Assembly (NCBI GenBank): GCA_025024175.1
Contig: QCXZ01000003.1
Coordinates: 22,030,392 to 22,094,391, forward strand
DNA: 64,000 nt
Source of the DNA: Rhyzopertha dominica
Taxonomy: Eukaryota > Arthropoda > Insecta > Coleoptera > Bostrichidae
Direction: 5' to 3'
The notes beneath the pieces were generated by a model, which saw only the letters and a list, made by a program, of their open reading frames with translations, did no database searches and was not told where the DNA came from. Positions 10,801 through 24,931 of the stretch are shown one piece after another. Numbering within the stretch: position 1 is the first letter of the stretch; each line of letters opens with the position of its first letter. The position numbers and the translations under genes were made by a program.

Positions 10801-13800
10801 ATCGGATATAACTGAACAATAATCTAGTGCACTGACCTATCTCAAATTGATAGCAAAAAAAGTGCCGCAAAAATGGGTTTCTTTTAAATGAATTATGAAT
10901 CGCCAGGGGCTGGATGTATTTCATTACTCCCTAGACGTACGTACATTTTCACGTACAAATTTATTGCTTGAAGACCAGTGGTANAAGAAGTTTTGCCTTG
11001 TTTTCGTCATCTGATGCTGGCCCTCACCAGTGAGCAGTGGTGTAACCCACTGAAGGGGTGCAGAAAACGAACACAGTGGGACACACTGTTGTATTTAGCG
11101 GTGAATGTAGATTCTATCTAGGTATGCATGGTGGTCGAGCAAATGTGAGAAAAAAAAGTGGTAAAAGGCGCGATCCTTAATTTTGGGCGATATTGCATGT
11201 GAAGCAATTGTGTGGGAGGTTACTGCTCATGGCAGCAGGTCCCAGGTCAGCTTTGATCTTCATTAGAGGCAACACGATCAAGGAACTAGGTAATAGAACC
11301 ACATCTTACATTTTAAGTTAATTTCAACAAAAAGAGAAAATTTGTAGCCTTGCACTTGAACACGTCTGAGGCAGTGTGGGTATAATAATTGGGACACCTC
11401 AGGAGGACATCGATCATTTGAGTGAGTCGATGACCAGACGCACTAATAAGTGCACACTCGACTGTATGCTTTTTTAGGTTCTTCCTTCTCGTCTGTTTTC
11501 TTAATGCACTTCTTTACCACTATACACAACTATTAATGGGAGTTCTGTTCTGTCAGCCGGTATAATAAAATATGGGAATCAGCTAACTTTTTTACCCTCA
11601 ATGAAGTGGACTGATATAAGTAAATCGCAAAATTTATTGCAATGATAGTCAAGGGAAAGGAGGATGCTGTTTTGTCCGCTGATTATATTTAGTAATATCA
11701 CTTCCCTTATCATTAATTGGGCAGTGCGTGAATTATTGTTTTGTATTTCTTGTTTTTCTTCTTTCTTTTTTGTTATTCTTTTAATTTGTCTTCCTTATTT
11801 ATTAAATTTTGTGAGTGTAAGTAGTGCCAAGCAAAACAAAAAACCTGTTGCTTTAATGTGGCCAAAGCAATTAGTTAAATTAGTCAAAATCTTGGATCAT
11901 TTCGCACTTTTTTGGTCAAGTTGAATTCTCAAGGGGATGTATCATTAAAAAATTATTGATATCAGTATTTTTTAGGCAGTGGAAAGCTCTTCGCCGAAGT
12001 GCAATATAAAATTAGGTTATCTTTAAAAATGTTACATTACAGATAATAGGTACGTCATTATTTTTGACACCTGAAATGAAATAATACGTGTATACCTATG
12101 TTAATCATATGCAGTCGTGTATACTCGTATCTATATACATAAAACTACACTTTAAGATAGTTTTTCGATCTTTAGTGTAGATTCTTGCATGTTATCTCAC
12201 GATTACGATAATTTTCATCTAGGAGTACATCTCGCAGATGTCTTTCATAAACTGAAAAGGACGAGTGTTGACGTATTTCACGTTTGTGTCGGAAGCAAGC
12301 ATTAGCGGTGTATTAATTCTCAGTTAGCTTGAGACAACCCATAAACGTCAGCTATAATTCGTCATTTATTACGTATGGTGCTGATGTACTTACTCTGTAA
12401 ATGTAAGCACTTAAAAGAGGTACAAGTGGTTCAGGGTCGTTAATAATTTGCTAGTGTAGCTAGGTTAAATGATCATAAGTAACTAGTAATACAACTAGTT
12501 TTTGCTTCCCAACAATCAAACTCGGTGTTGCTCTACCTGTAGATGGGAGTCTAGATGTAATAAGGAGGGCGTTAGACTGGGTTAAGACTCGAGGATCAAA
12601 GAGATTTTCTCTTTCCTACAATACCTAAGTAAAATTCAGTACATAATAATTTGTTTTGAGGTTTTATTGATACCTATTCTTTATTTTAAGTTGTAGTATA
12701 AGTGGTAGAAAGATGAAAAATTAATATTTTGCGTACTATGCTAAATCACAGGTAAAGAATGGCAAAAACAAAGGTAGTGAAGAAACGAAGAAGTATAAAT
12801 TCCTGTAACATGGAAAGTAGTATGCCACAGATATAAAGCTACCAGCTAAGAAAAGATACATCAAGATATATCTCATATGCAAACTTATTATAATGCCTTA
12901 TTGGTCCTACCAGGCAGTATAATTATTATACTCGACGGTCCTACGAACGATTTCTTCTCAATTCAAATTGCAACCTTGGGTATTCAACGGGTTGGTGGTG
13001 TCCTGTAATCTTGTGTAACTCTCTCTACATTAATAATGCATCCAAAGAAGTTTATTTGCATATCTAGCTGTGAAGTTTAAAGAAGGGAGCTAATTTAAGA
13101 TAACATTTCAACTGAAATATAGACATAATAATTTTACAGTCAATAACATGGAATATTAATGCGTTACATTTTCACAGCCTCGGGATTTTGCTTTCTGCTG
13201 TCATGTAATTTAGCCTTCGCTTCGGATGTCTGCTGTGTATTTCCTGCTCTCTCGCATAGGGAACTGACAATAAGTAAACCAAGAGCGCAGATTACATTAA
13301 AGGCGATTCTGATGGTCATCGCTTCGCTCCGCCTTCTCACCGATGACACAGCTGGAAATGTGAAGTGTCTTGTTCTGCAGAGCCAGATGGAAGCTTTGCT
13401 GTTTAATAAATATCCGTAATAATTAAATTTGAAATGGCAGCGTTAAGAATACTCAGCGAGTGTAATAAATATGGTAATCGACGTTTATAGCCAGTGAAAC
13501 CGCTTCTCGTGTACCAAATGAAATTAAAATCAATGGCTACATATATTAATGGCGCGTCGGCAGACATATAAATGACTCGCTAGTGAAAGAAGTTACCGAG
13601 CCTACACACATGTAAGTGTATCTGTAGATAGAATTTTATGTCTTTCGAACATCAAGAAGTATTTTAAATATTTCTTATTGAAATTAAATTTTTGTTTAAT
13701 AATGTAAAAAGTATATTTCCATCCACTGTAAAGTACCTACATCTATTTACACACAAACTACAAGTGTATAAGAATCGCATCCTAAGTGGATATAAACAAA

Positions 13801-14601
13801 TAAAATAAGATGTGTTGCGTTCGACATAATGTGCTATATATGAAGCTACGTGAAACTTATTAAAAAGCTCCGGTAGTACTTTTATGAAGTGAAGCGGCTT
13901 GGTTTATATAGGTACCACTGGATGTAAAATTATTAAATTCAGTGGTAATTTACAGAAAAACCCCAACACTTAATTATATTTTTGGTTATCAGACATGTGT
14001 GGTAATGATAATACACCGCATGCACCACATATTATTTAAATCATCCTAAATAACATGTAGGTAAGATCAAACATTTGCGGATATTATTCCTTAGAGACAT
14101 CTCCGCATAATTTTAACTCCAACATCCGCTGTATTGGTTGATATTGTTTTAAGAAATAGCAGACAGTTTTGGAACATGGTTGTGCACTGGACACAATGAT
14201 AGTAGAAGTCGGGAGCTTTATTGGCATACAATCCCTCACAGCGCCAGCGCGACTGTCGAGGGCCGGATCTAGCACATCGAGCACCCTATACAAATACAAA
14301 TTTGTACCTATCCAGTATATATTGAACAAATTTTTATTGGTACATATATCTAGTATAAAGCAGCAGATAATTCCAGGATATATATACCTTCGAAAATTCT
14401 TCGAATTTGGTATTCCTAGAAAGTACCTATAGATATAAACTATTTATACGGAAAAGGTAAAGGTAACTATAAAAGCCCTTAAGATTCTTAGAAATGTGAA
14501 ATTTAGGTCAACTCACTTAATTTGCTTTCAAGTTGCATTATAGCATTCGCTGTGACTTTAACTGTTATTTCTCGTGTTGTGGTTTGTTCAAAGCGTTTTT
14601 C
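10801..14601. other. AT-rich sequence, no gene recognised
   Basis: Short frames such as 11664-11924 and 13159-13419 (plus) have hydrophobic or mixed composition but no family resemblance. An N lies at 10984. I see no element boundaries. Confidence 0.4.
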
Positions 14602-15859
14602 ATGGACATCGAAATTGAAAATAAAGCTGTTTGTGGACAGACTTACGAAGTTGTTGTCAATGTATTGCACTATTTAAAAAGCAAACCCAATATAAGGAGA
14701 TTAAGGAATTCCAGGAAGTACCGAAGTGTGCTGTAATTACAACTGGAGTAGGTCTATTAAAAATACTGCAAAGGGCATGCGCGCTTTCAAAAATGGTGAG
14801 AAAAGTAGTTTTGCATCACCGACCAAGAAGAAGATGAAACCGCCAAAAACCAGTTTGGATAATTTTAATCAGGTCGTTTTAGGAAGACACATCGAAAACT
14901 TTTATATTACCAAGAAGAAGGTTTCGACAGTACAACATATTCTTCAAAAATTTAGTGGTGAGAACGGATATACTGGGAGAAGGACAGCTTACGAGGAGTG
15001 ATGAAATATGGGATGTTGTGTTAAAATGAAGCCCGATATACAAGCGTTAAGGTTAAGTTATCTTCGACAAATCTAACGGTTCTGAGCAGATAGTCGACCC
15101 ATTGTTTATATGTGTGACACCCGTATATTCAATTCTTGCATACGTACCAAAAAGCACGGAGTGACGCCAGCAATGATGGTTTGCTTCGACTAGTCGACCA
15201 TCCAAATGGATTGAGGAAAGCTTATCTCCAACCTGGATCCAAGAAGTGTTTTGGTAATAGACAACGCTTTGTTGCGACTGCGGGTTCGAAAACTGCGCAT
15301 TTCTTACTTAATTCCTTTTATTTCAAACACTAGTAACAAATACACTAGTGCAAAACACTATTGTTTTAACATCACTATTTCACTAAGCCACTAGGTATAC
15401 TGCACACACTTAGCACTAAAAACACCCGTTTCGCTAGGCCTTTCGCTCGCTTGATAATCGCTATTCGAATTCAGAACTGCCCGTGCTTCTCTCTATCGGA
15501 CTATTTATACCGCCCATGGAGAGTACCGACCTCGGTATCGACATTTTCCTGCCGTCTGCCTGTAGCTAGGATTACTATTTGCAGTGTCCTACTATACCGC
15601 ATTTACACCTCTACAACTCCCGTCCACAGATGACGTTGATTCGCAACAGCACCATAACATAACGTTCAGAAACACAAGTCGCAATGAAACAGTGGTCGAT
15701 TAAGCATAATGCGTCGTGTACAGACGATATGCTGAATGCGGATTTATACAATTTAGTGCAATTGTACACGCCAATGACGAAATACTCCATTCTCATGGCC
15801 ACGATGTTTTGAGATTGTCGCCATATTATCCCGATCTGAACCCGATAGAACTAGTTTAG
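14602..15859 (+). pseudogene. IS630/Tc1-like DDE transposase, broken and interrupted
   Basis: The reading starts at ATG 14602 (MDIEIENKAVCGQTYEVV). After frame changes come a helix-turn-helix stretch (about 14640-14800) and a conserved block at about 14850-14990 (LDNFNQVVLGRHIENFYI, then KKVSTVQHIL), typical of IS630-like transposases common in insects. The catalytic region is still legible: LDPRSVLVIDNAL with the second Asp at about 15230-15270, and LRLSPYYPDLNPIEL with the last acidic residue at 15797-15853. The first Asp region is degraded (near 15120-15180). At least three frameshifts, stops and the 379-bp insertion at 15270-15648 make it inactive. The enzyme would cut and paste its own element at TA sites; terminal repeats were not found. 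Confidence 0.75.
15270..15648. mobile_element. 379-bp insertion inside the transposase relic
   Basis: The transposase reading stops just after the VIDNA motif (15268) and resumes at about 15649 with the expected following region (MKQWSIKHNASC at about 15684). The inserted piece begins with TGTTGCGA (15270-15277) and ends with TCGCAACA (15641-15648), an 8-bp perfect inverted terminal match. No clear target-site duplication is seen. It has no coding capacity and is probably a small non-autonomous element; the family is unknown. Confidence 0.45.
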
Positions 15860-18800
15860 TAATTTAGTTTATCTACAGTCCAGAAACTGTTTTGAAAATA
15901 TTTTGGCGTGTCTTTTGTCATAATTAAATCGAAGTTCAGTGCCGCGCTTACTTTCATCTCTCTGCACCCTAATTCTCGTGTACTTATTCTTGAAGGCATT
16001 TAACCTAAATTCTCGTTAGTCAAGCTCTAGGCATTCTTTGCCAAACAGCAAAGGGCAGAGTCCGTTAGCAGGGAGATCCATCTTCAAATCCCCCTTCCAG
16101 AAAGTTTTAAAATACACCATGTGTTCCGTGATGCTCGGAATTATTCGCTGTGTTTTTGCTATTAACTATAGTTTAGAAGCTAAAAAAATGAAATACATTC
16201 GAAATACTTTTGTATTTAGCATGCACTTATAATGAGTAAAAGGCGGTTGCTTGTAAGCTGGGATAACGGAAAGTGTTTTCAATCGTAGTTAATAAAAGCA
16301 ATGCTTAATATAACCGAGGTTTAAACCTGGATCTTCCACCTAGGAAACAAGTTCTAAACATAAAAGAAACTAATAGTAATAACTAGCAATAAAAAAGCAT
16401 AACCGAAGAGAAAAATAAATAGAAAACATATAGAGCAAGCTGAACATTTTAAATATATAAGAGTTACGAGATGAAGAAATGAAAGGGTATATAAATGATA
16501 GACTTAATAGCGATATAAAAGTTTTCACCCTACATATCATTTATAAGCAAGAGAAAAATAAGTAAGAAGACAGTTACCATACGGTTTACTGATGGCCAAT
16601 AAACTAATATCTGTTAGTGAAAGCTGGGTATAATTAATAGCACACTGGAAGCCAGGTTGTAGGCAGCAAAAAGGAAGTGCCTGGGAAGTATCAAGGACTT
16701 AACAAGAAGACAGAATCAGGAAAGCAAGTGTTTGAGAAGAAATAAAGTTAAATCTCAACTCAAACAGTAGAAGAGAATTAGCTTATGTTTTTACAATCGT
16801 TGCGAATCCGTCTTATAACTGAATATTTTATGCGGTCAGGATATGTAGGTATTATAAGGTTGAACAAAGTGGTGCAGGTTTTCTGCTTTCTCATTCATGC
16901 GTGCATTAAATCGTTTGCGTTCGTATAGCACCATCATTATGAAGTTCCTCCGTGGCCGCATGCTGGCAGTGAATCTAGCTGAGGTTAAGGCTAACTTTTA
17001 ACTTATAGCTTACGTGTGTGTGTTTTTCTCATTTTACTCCAGCTTTTAAGTGAGCAATGTGTATAATTAGTAGTCCAATTTTACGCGAATGCATTCGTAA
17101 TTACTACATATTGCAGATATCGATCACAATAATTGCTAATAAAAATGGATGTACTCGTACAGCAGTAGCTGTTAATTAATGGAATTTAATGATGCCATAT
17201 TAAGCCAACATTATCTTCGCTGTATAACTGTGTTAGGAATTAGTAAGGTCAGTTGGTAAACGCAAGCGAAAACAGGCAGGAACACGACTGTCGGTGTATT
17301 ATATGAAACAGTTGCATGACTAGAAACTTACCGATATTATTTCGTGTTAATATTTTTATTTGGCGACCAGCACAAATGATTGTTTGGATATTTCATCAGT
17401 AAGGAATTTGTATTTATTAATAAACTGTTTATATATAACCGCTTTCTAATTTTTGGTGATTTTTATTAAATTCGCATGTTCAAAATTGGTGCAGCGATTT
17501 TGAAAGGTTAATAATGATTTCTTGGTTTAGTGTTGCCTGTTAGCAGGCAACAGCGCTTCCAAACTTGGTGTATTGTGTACTCTTCTGGCAAAAGTAAGTT
17601 AATATTCAGAAGAAGATAAATAACATGAAAATAATTACAACTACAAAGATGATAAAATGTACAGAGAGGAACAGACAGAGTACAAGAAAAATGATTATTA
17701 TTTATTAACATTTATATTGAAAATTTTATGTTTAACTATTTTGAAAAAAAAAGACGTCTTGTGCGAAGAAAAACCAGAGGAATAAAATAGTAGTAAAATA
17801 CTTGATGAAGTTTAAAATAATATCAACGTATGCATATAGTTCAGGATCGGCATTTGAATTGCTGCAATATGTTTTGCTACAATGTTGGATTCTTGGCACT
17901 ACGTGACGAATAGCTCAAAAGAAAAACACTTGCCACGCAGTATAAAGTGCCTTTATAATGATTACACCTTTATATATAGCAAAAAATTACTCAGTGTCTC
18001 AGGTTTACTAACATATTACATTTAATTTTAAATTTGAGGCACGTATTTTGGCTGGGGACTAAATTTCGAATAATTTCGGCTTCTGTAGATAAGCAATATC
18101 CCACAACTGTTTAAAAATCCATTATATGTTTGACTATTAGTATTGAAATGTTTAACATCTAATACATTTTAAATAAACCAAATCAAAAGGAGCAGCATTT
18201 ACAATTGCAAAGTACATATAGAGTGATTTCACTACTTTTTGATTTAATACTCATATTAGCTTGTTTGTAAGTATTGTGGTAGTACTTGTGCTTATGAAAT
18301 GTATTATTTATTATATTCAGTAAGTTTTTTCATATGTGCTTTTATTTCTAAGATATAGGGTGGTACTTACCAATTCAAATTTTTTTTATAACTTCCGCTT
18401 ATAGCAAACTTGGCACTCTGATATTTTGTTAATGATAACCCATGATACGCATATTCATGTTTAATAGTATATAAATATTTTTATTACTGTCGACGTAAGC
18501 GTGACTGCATTCGTCGTCCACATTAATAATAATTAAATACGGTACGGTATCTTTGTGGATAACATGTAGGTACTGTAGACTTTTTCTAACCGACACTTGA
18601 CTTCTATCGTTGGCTATCTTGGCGGTACTATATTTTTTGGCAAAAGTTTTTGCCTTCAAAACTTCCAACAACTGTTTTCTATACTTATGTTGAATTCTAT
18701 ATTGCATTGTTGATTGTTATGATTACGCTACTTTTTGGTACATTAGGAAGCAACTTTTGGGAAAACTAATGCTCAAACACCTGCAGTATGGTAATCCTTT

Positions 18801-21235
18801 GCTTCCTTAATATCCTTGCAGAAAGCAAAGCGTCATTTACTCATCAATCAGCGTTAGATATGGCATGCGAAATTATAATACTTTTACCCCACGATGATGG
18901 TACATCTATAGAATATTTATTACTACCACTGTCCATCCATCCTTTTTTGACGGTGTCGTGATTGTCAATTCAGGTCTCATCTAGAGATATGACGAGCACA
19001 TAATTTGAACGTATTTTATGAATTCTTTTCAAATATATTGTCCTTCACGCGAAATTATTATGGATTTTATCAAAATCTGCCCCTGTTAATTACTGTTTTA
19101 TAGAAAAAAAATCACGAAACTTCCACAAATTTTCCTGGCAACAGTCCAGGGGGGGGCGGTACTCAGCCAATTTTTTTTTATTGTCCCAACTCACGGTGAT
19201 TAATAAAGTTAGGTGATCTCACGGAGTCGATTTAACGTGCCGCTGAATGTCAATTTGAAGCTAACGCCTGTGCGCTAAGTCTCTAGCAGTCTGGACTTCT
19301 CATTCGTGCGTTTTGTCTTTAACGCCCGGTGATTGACAATTTATTCGTTTAAATTCAGGTAAAAATAAATAAAAAAATTCGAATAAAATGCCTATTTGAT
19401 AGAAGAAATAGCGCATATAAGTAATCAATTGTGTACCTTGAAAAGATAATATACTTTTTAATTATTTTTAAGAAATTTAAACTAGTAAGTTCTTACGGTC
19501 CATAGTACTCGCTGGTTAGATCAAGCAAATAAGGAAGATTATTAAACACAGTTTTGTTTTTGTCAATAATTGGCATAAGACGTTAGGAGAACATTGCAGG
19601 GCGTTATCTGGCAAAAGGCTGTATTTGCAAGATACTTATAATTAATAAGTCTTAATTGAAAAGCAATTCATGGCCAAATACGCTTCTTTTGGTTGATTTC
19701 ATGCTGTGTGTAATACACGTCACCTGACTGCTGTAATAATTACCCATGTTACCTACTCAAAAAGGTAGAAGTCGCAGTATAATAAATTTTTATCTTCTGC
19801 CTTTCTTGTCAACAGGTTCATACTTACTAGTCGAACGTTGTTTACACGAAGCTTTTGATAAATATTTAGGAGAGCCGGTAAATAGGTTGGGCACTGCTGT
19901 TCCTGACAATTTTGGAAATACATTTTAAAACTTAAAGGATGCCCAATGAAAATATATAGCGACAGTTGTATAATTGAAGAACTAATACACAAATTAAAGG
20001 TCACCGAAAAAAGTTGGGATAAGGGAAAGGCTTAAAATAAATTTATTTGCCTGATTAATAATATTAATGTGTACATATTTAAGTATACTCAATGGTTTTC
20101 AGTTCTGTAATGATGTCATTTTCTTTAAAATGCTTATTATTGTCGTTACCGTTTCTGCAATAGGAACCAAAGATTTCCATTACATTTCATTTTTAAAGTT
20201 AAACTGAACTTTTTTAGTTCAACACAATCTACCAGCCGCGTAGTAGGTACCTACCGTAAGACTCATGTAACTGCGAGACTACAGCAGAGGTACAGTCGAC
20301 AATCGACATCATAGATAACGAGACGACCTGAACGGAGGGCGTGGTGGGCTGCGTCTCATTATCAGTGAGGCGGACTGTACATATAATAGCCGTTATATTG
20401 CTGTTCTCACGCACACTAAGCGTTACATCTAAGCGGACACCTTCGCGCTCCTTGTCGGTGAAGCACGTGTTCCATCTTCATCTTCCGACAATTTTAAATA
20501 AAAGTACATATTCAAAATTATGCTAAAATCAGTAGAAGCAAATGAGTACGACGTTTTAAATCATTTGAAATAGAAGGCTGTTCATCATGAAGAAATTCAA
20601 CGTCATCGGTCACAATTTCAAGTTCTGCGTCGATGCTGATGCGTTCAACACACTTGTTCCTGTTCTAAAAATTAGAATTATTTTTAGTTTCTCAGGTAAA
20701 CTGTTTTATAGAACTTCGGTAGTAGCCACCATCAGAACTAATGGCCAAGGAATAACAGCAAAACAATTTTTTGCAAAAAGATACAAATCATGAGTATACC
20801 AATAAAAAAGAATTGGTAGACGTAATTGTTTGAAATGTGCTCACCTGCATCAAGCGTATCGAAGACAATGATGCTTACGGTTTTACTATGGGTAGGCACT
20901 AAACCTATTAACGAATCAAAACTGCGAAAGGTCGTAAACATTGTATATCTTTTTAGTAAATTTTAATACTGTTTGAAGCTTAATATCACGTTTACAAATA
21001 TAGTGTGTCGAACACACCAGAATTTATTATTGAATAGTTATATAGTAGTTACATTTTGCATTTTAGGAGTGCGGAACAGAAGCTTTAGCACCCCCTCAAA
21101 GTTATAGCATTAGCGATAAATTCAGTAATATTTTTTTAAGTAGGGTTCCAACATCGTTATTACGGTATTATGCCATTAATGTTTAGCGTAAAACCGAAAG
21201 CAGTAAGCTAGTTTAGCGGCCCCACCTTTTGCTTC
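15860..21235. other. AT-rich sequence, no gene recognised
   Basis: There is no supported gene. A purine-rich stretch at 16300-16780 has a fragmentary reading (LGSIKDLTRRQNQ) faintly like non-LTR reverse-transcriptase tails; too weak to call. A 92-codon minus frame at 18429-18707 has reasonable composition but no family. A GC-richer patch lies at 20225-20480. Confidence 0.35.
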
Positions 21236-21322
21236 GGAACAAGGCGGTTAGCACCTGTTTCTTGCGCGATAGTTTTCAGGCTGTCGGTTTACGCCTCGCA
21301 TTTGGCCGGGCGTTCGACCCAC
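21236..21322 (+). repeat. Possible tRNA-derived SINE head
   Basis: GGCGGTTAGCACC (about 21244-21256) resembles a polymerase III A box and GCGTTCGACCC (about 21310-21320) a B box. The roughly 65-bp spacing is wide for a tRNA but acceptable for a SINE. No cloverleaf closes, so this is not a tRNA gene. No second copy was noticed in the window. Confidence 0.25.
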
Positions 21323-23828
21323 ATTCGCTGTGAAATATTAATTATTCTGAAATGTTTTACGTCCGTTTGTTAAAATAAAACACGTAATCCAACATAAATT
21401 AGTAAGCTGTTAGTTTGCTTCATTTATCATTCAAAGCGGTTGCTATAAAAAGAGAAGAAAATATATAAGGTGTATTGTACTGTTCAAGAATGATAGATGG
21501 ATAGAATATTGGTCGCGGCTGATTAGCATTTTAAGTTGGCGAATTGCTGCAAGTGGAAATCGCATTTCATGAATGCGATTACACAGCGGTAAACCATAAG
21601 TAGACTGACTTTAGAAACTGCACCTGACAAATGTGGACAGACTGGGAGCCTGCCACTCCTTACAGAGCGTTTTTTCGCATCCTTATCTGCCAGCTTCACG
21701 GATACGCCCACAAATCAACCTTTCGATGCATATAAGAAGAAATACTTAAAGCGGCTTCGCTGTGTGCATCTCATTTTTTGCTTTCCTTGTCAAATGATTA
21801 TGCATGTAGTGTGGCAGACGTCAACTATCACTGCTGAATTCATCAGAGCGTACGTATTTAGATACAAACTTACCAGCATACAATTATTANGACCTTCCGC
21901 AAACAGAAATCATTCCGACAGTTAGTACCCTAAGTATTTTTTTTTGTTATTTTTATAAACCTGCTTGTAAGTAGTGTCATGGTATCCAGTATTTTTTTTG
22001 TATACGATATAGGTGTATCCAAAAGAAGACGTAAGAACAAAGTTCTTCAAAGGAGTCCAATATGTCGTAAAATGCATTCAAGATGTCACAGTTCTCTCCA
22101 ATTTATTTACTAAACAAAAGGAAAAATGTGAGTTAGAAGCTCAAATAGTGGTTAATCATTCGTCTTCTATCTTGATTTTTACTGTAACATTGCGCGACGA
22201 AATCAGCATTGCCTGTGACAGCTAAAGGAATACCTTTCCGCCAAAAAAGCTGAGATTGTCAAACAAAACCAATACTCAAAAACAATAAGAATTATGTTTA
22301 ATAAAAACTTTTAGATGTGTCGGAGGAAGTACTAATCTCTAAATTAACAAAGATGTGATTTTGAGAACAACAAAGATTGAACAGAAAATATTTATTAAAG
22401 TCTTTCTCTACTAACTTGTACGGCATTGCTCGCAGTTTTTAGCAGACCTGCGGCCTAATTGCTGAAGGAGCTCTTTTTAATTTTTAACGATTATAATCCC
22501 CAATGGTAACTTTCATCATGGAATAAATCAACAACACGAGATAAACTTTTGAATATTTTAAAAATCTCAAAAATAACTTAGAAACAGTTTCTTACTTTAA
22601 GGGCTTCTCCAAAGATTTGTGTATATTATTAGCACATTTTGATCAAACCTCTGCAGCTGACAGAATTTCTGTAGAGAATTAAAATGAAGACGCTACTCAA
22701 ACGCAATTTTTAATAGGGCGACGAAATTACTATTTTCATTTTTCACTCAACGTAAGCTTTGTTCAAATACTGAATTTATTTTTGTTAACTACATTCTACT
22801 CAAGCATCCGACAATATATAATTTAATTAAGCCCATAAATGTCAACATGCACATTAAAAATAACAATGCACCAAAAGTGAAATGAGGTAAGGTCCATTAA
22901 CTAGTAATTTAATTACATCTACATCTATTCCATACTACGTCTTGTCAATATTATTAGAAACATATAATTGAAAGGAACTTGTCCTTCACTAATTTACACA
23001 CTTTACAATCATCTACAACTCTAGTCACAGGTGCCTTTGTGTAAAATTATCAATGAGTTGTTTTCTATTTTTCCCAAACCAATTTTACAATAAGTTCTTT
23101 TTGTTTCAGGTTCGCTTTCAGAACAAGGGAACATAGCGACTTGTCAAAAACGCATTGTAAGTTTAATAACAAGTTTTAAACACATTCAGTCATACGTAAA
23201 ATTCACATGTATTTAATTTTAGTGATAGACTTAGAGGTAACTAAGGCAAACGGAACGATATAACAAAAATGCACTTACTGCATTGCGACAATCTAATTGT
23301 GTATTGGAACAGAAGTAATGAGTAATTTGTATGGTTTATTTACGTTCTTATTTTATTATTCATTAAATTAGTGTAATTTTTTAAAAGATGAAGTCATAAG
23401 GGTAAATTGATGGCGACAATATGAAGAAAGGCTTATTAATCTATACTTTGTGTTCTGCACTGCGAAATTGTTTTCAGGATCACGAGTAGAAAAAATAGAA
23501 AATATATACGAACATATCATTCGTGCCTTTAGTACGTTTTTTTTAAATTATAAAGAATATTTCTTCATAATATAATTCCATTTATACCCCGTGTCGATAA
23601 AGTAACGCATAACATTCAAAATAAGCGTTATTTGCAAAAATTATAAAAAGAAAGAGCTGAAACAAGTGACTTGATATTTATAGAGCTTTATTTGAGACCG
23701 TGTTGAGTCTGAGACAAATGAAATGGAGCAGTTCTTGTTACTATGACGAAGACATCATTTTTGTATAGAAAACATACATCTTTTGTGCCCTTATATATAA
23801 GGAATAATAAAACCATTATGTGATTTGG
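21323..23828. other. AT-rich sequence, no gene recognised
   Basis: Nothing is supported beyond short chance frames. An ambiguous base lies at 21890. Confidence 0.4.
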
Positions 23829-23836
23829 CATAATAA

Positions 23837-24923
23837 CAGTGGCGGATTGTGATTTGTTTTAGGAATAGTTTTAATTTTTCGGGTATTTTTTGTATTGTTA
23901 CATTTCTGCTTCCTGTCGAAGCCTTCTTCAAATGACTTTATAGTTAAAAAAATGAGATTACATGTGATTAAGGTCTGTCGAATGGGAGGACATCAAGAAA
24001 CAAACTTTTAATTGGTTAACAATTCCTTTATAACCTGGCAATTAGATTTAGTCCTGGGTCCTGATTGTCACACAAAATAGAATAACTTTTAAAAGACAGT
24101 ACTTAACACATTATAAAAAACAGCTTCTTGAAAAAAGTATTTTAACAACGCAGATAGTCACCAATCACATGTGAAATTACAAAACATATACAAGCAGAAG
24201 CACACAACTTTGATAACGATGTTGACATACAGAGACAAGAAAATAAAACTCATCAAATGCATTAAACGAAAGAAGAAACATTCAGCATTAACTGGAATTT
24301 ATTCATTTTGTGAAAAGCGGTTATACATCATCTAGCGATGGCTTTACGGACTACAACGTAGGTTGGTACGGTCGGTAAGTACAAAGACTTACCTACATTG
24401 CCGATTGCCCAATAAGCGCTTGAGTCCAGTGAAATAAAATTACTTTGAATCATTAATGTTTGTCATGTTTATTTTAGGTCGAAGTTACCTACCTTCTCTA
24501 CCACTTACTTAAGATAGAAATGTCTACGTGTCCACGTCAAGCTTTACAATGTATCTTAGATATAGCCATCAGGGATGCAAAATAAAGATTATTATACCTT
24601 GGCAATAGCCTCAAAAGATAAAAACGTACAAATTATAAAAATGAAACTATAATGTAGCTCTTGCCGGCTCTGCGGCCACGAAATACTTTAACTGACTTCT
24701 CAATTATGTATAGGGTTTGATTTTAAAATGTTTTTAAAAATTGTCCGTCTTAGTAAAGCAAGAAACACATAACATGGGTAACTGTAAACCGTATGCACTC
24801 TAATTTTAATATTTACCAAAACGGTTTTTTATTTCTCTTTTCTTTAAGACCTGAAATTAGAGGCCTCCTTGAATCAAGAGACCCCAAGCGCGCTTCATGC
24901 GCATTTCCATAAATCCGCCACTG
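23837..24923. mobile_element. hAT-type non-autonomous element, 1087 bp
   Basis: The left end CAGTGGCGGATT (23837) is the inverse of the right end AATCCGCCACTG (24912-24923). The element is flanked by 8-bp repeats CATAATAA (23829-23836) and CATAAAAA (24924-24931), one mismatch apart. CAGTGGCGG ends with an 8-bp TSD are characteristic of hAT transposons. No transposase frame is present. An R1 repeat (24307-24502) lies inside, so R1 inserted later or was carried along. Confidence 0.8.
24307..24502 (+). repeat. R1 dispersed repeat, copy b, nested in hAT element
   Basis: It matches copy a in order and orientation: TTTTGTGAAAAGCGG, CATCATCTAGCGATGGC, GGACTACAACGTAGGTTGG, and an AATCATTAATGTTTGTCA-type end. 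It has a single internal unit, unlike copies a, d and e. It lies wholly within the 23837-24923 element. Confidence 0.55.
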
Positions 24924-24931
24924 CATAAAAA

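Noticed and set aside
16640..16745. Possible RT tail reading (LGSIKDLTRRQNQ)
   Set aside because: Purine-rich low-complexity context and no catalytic motif.
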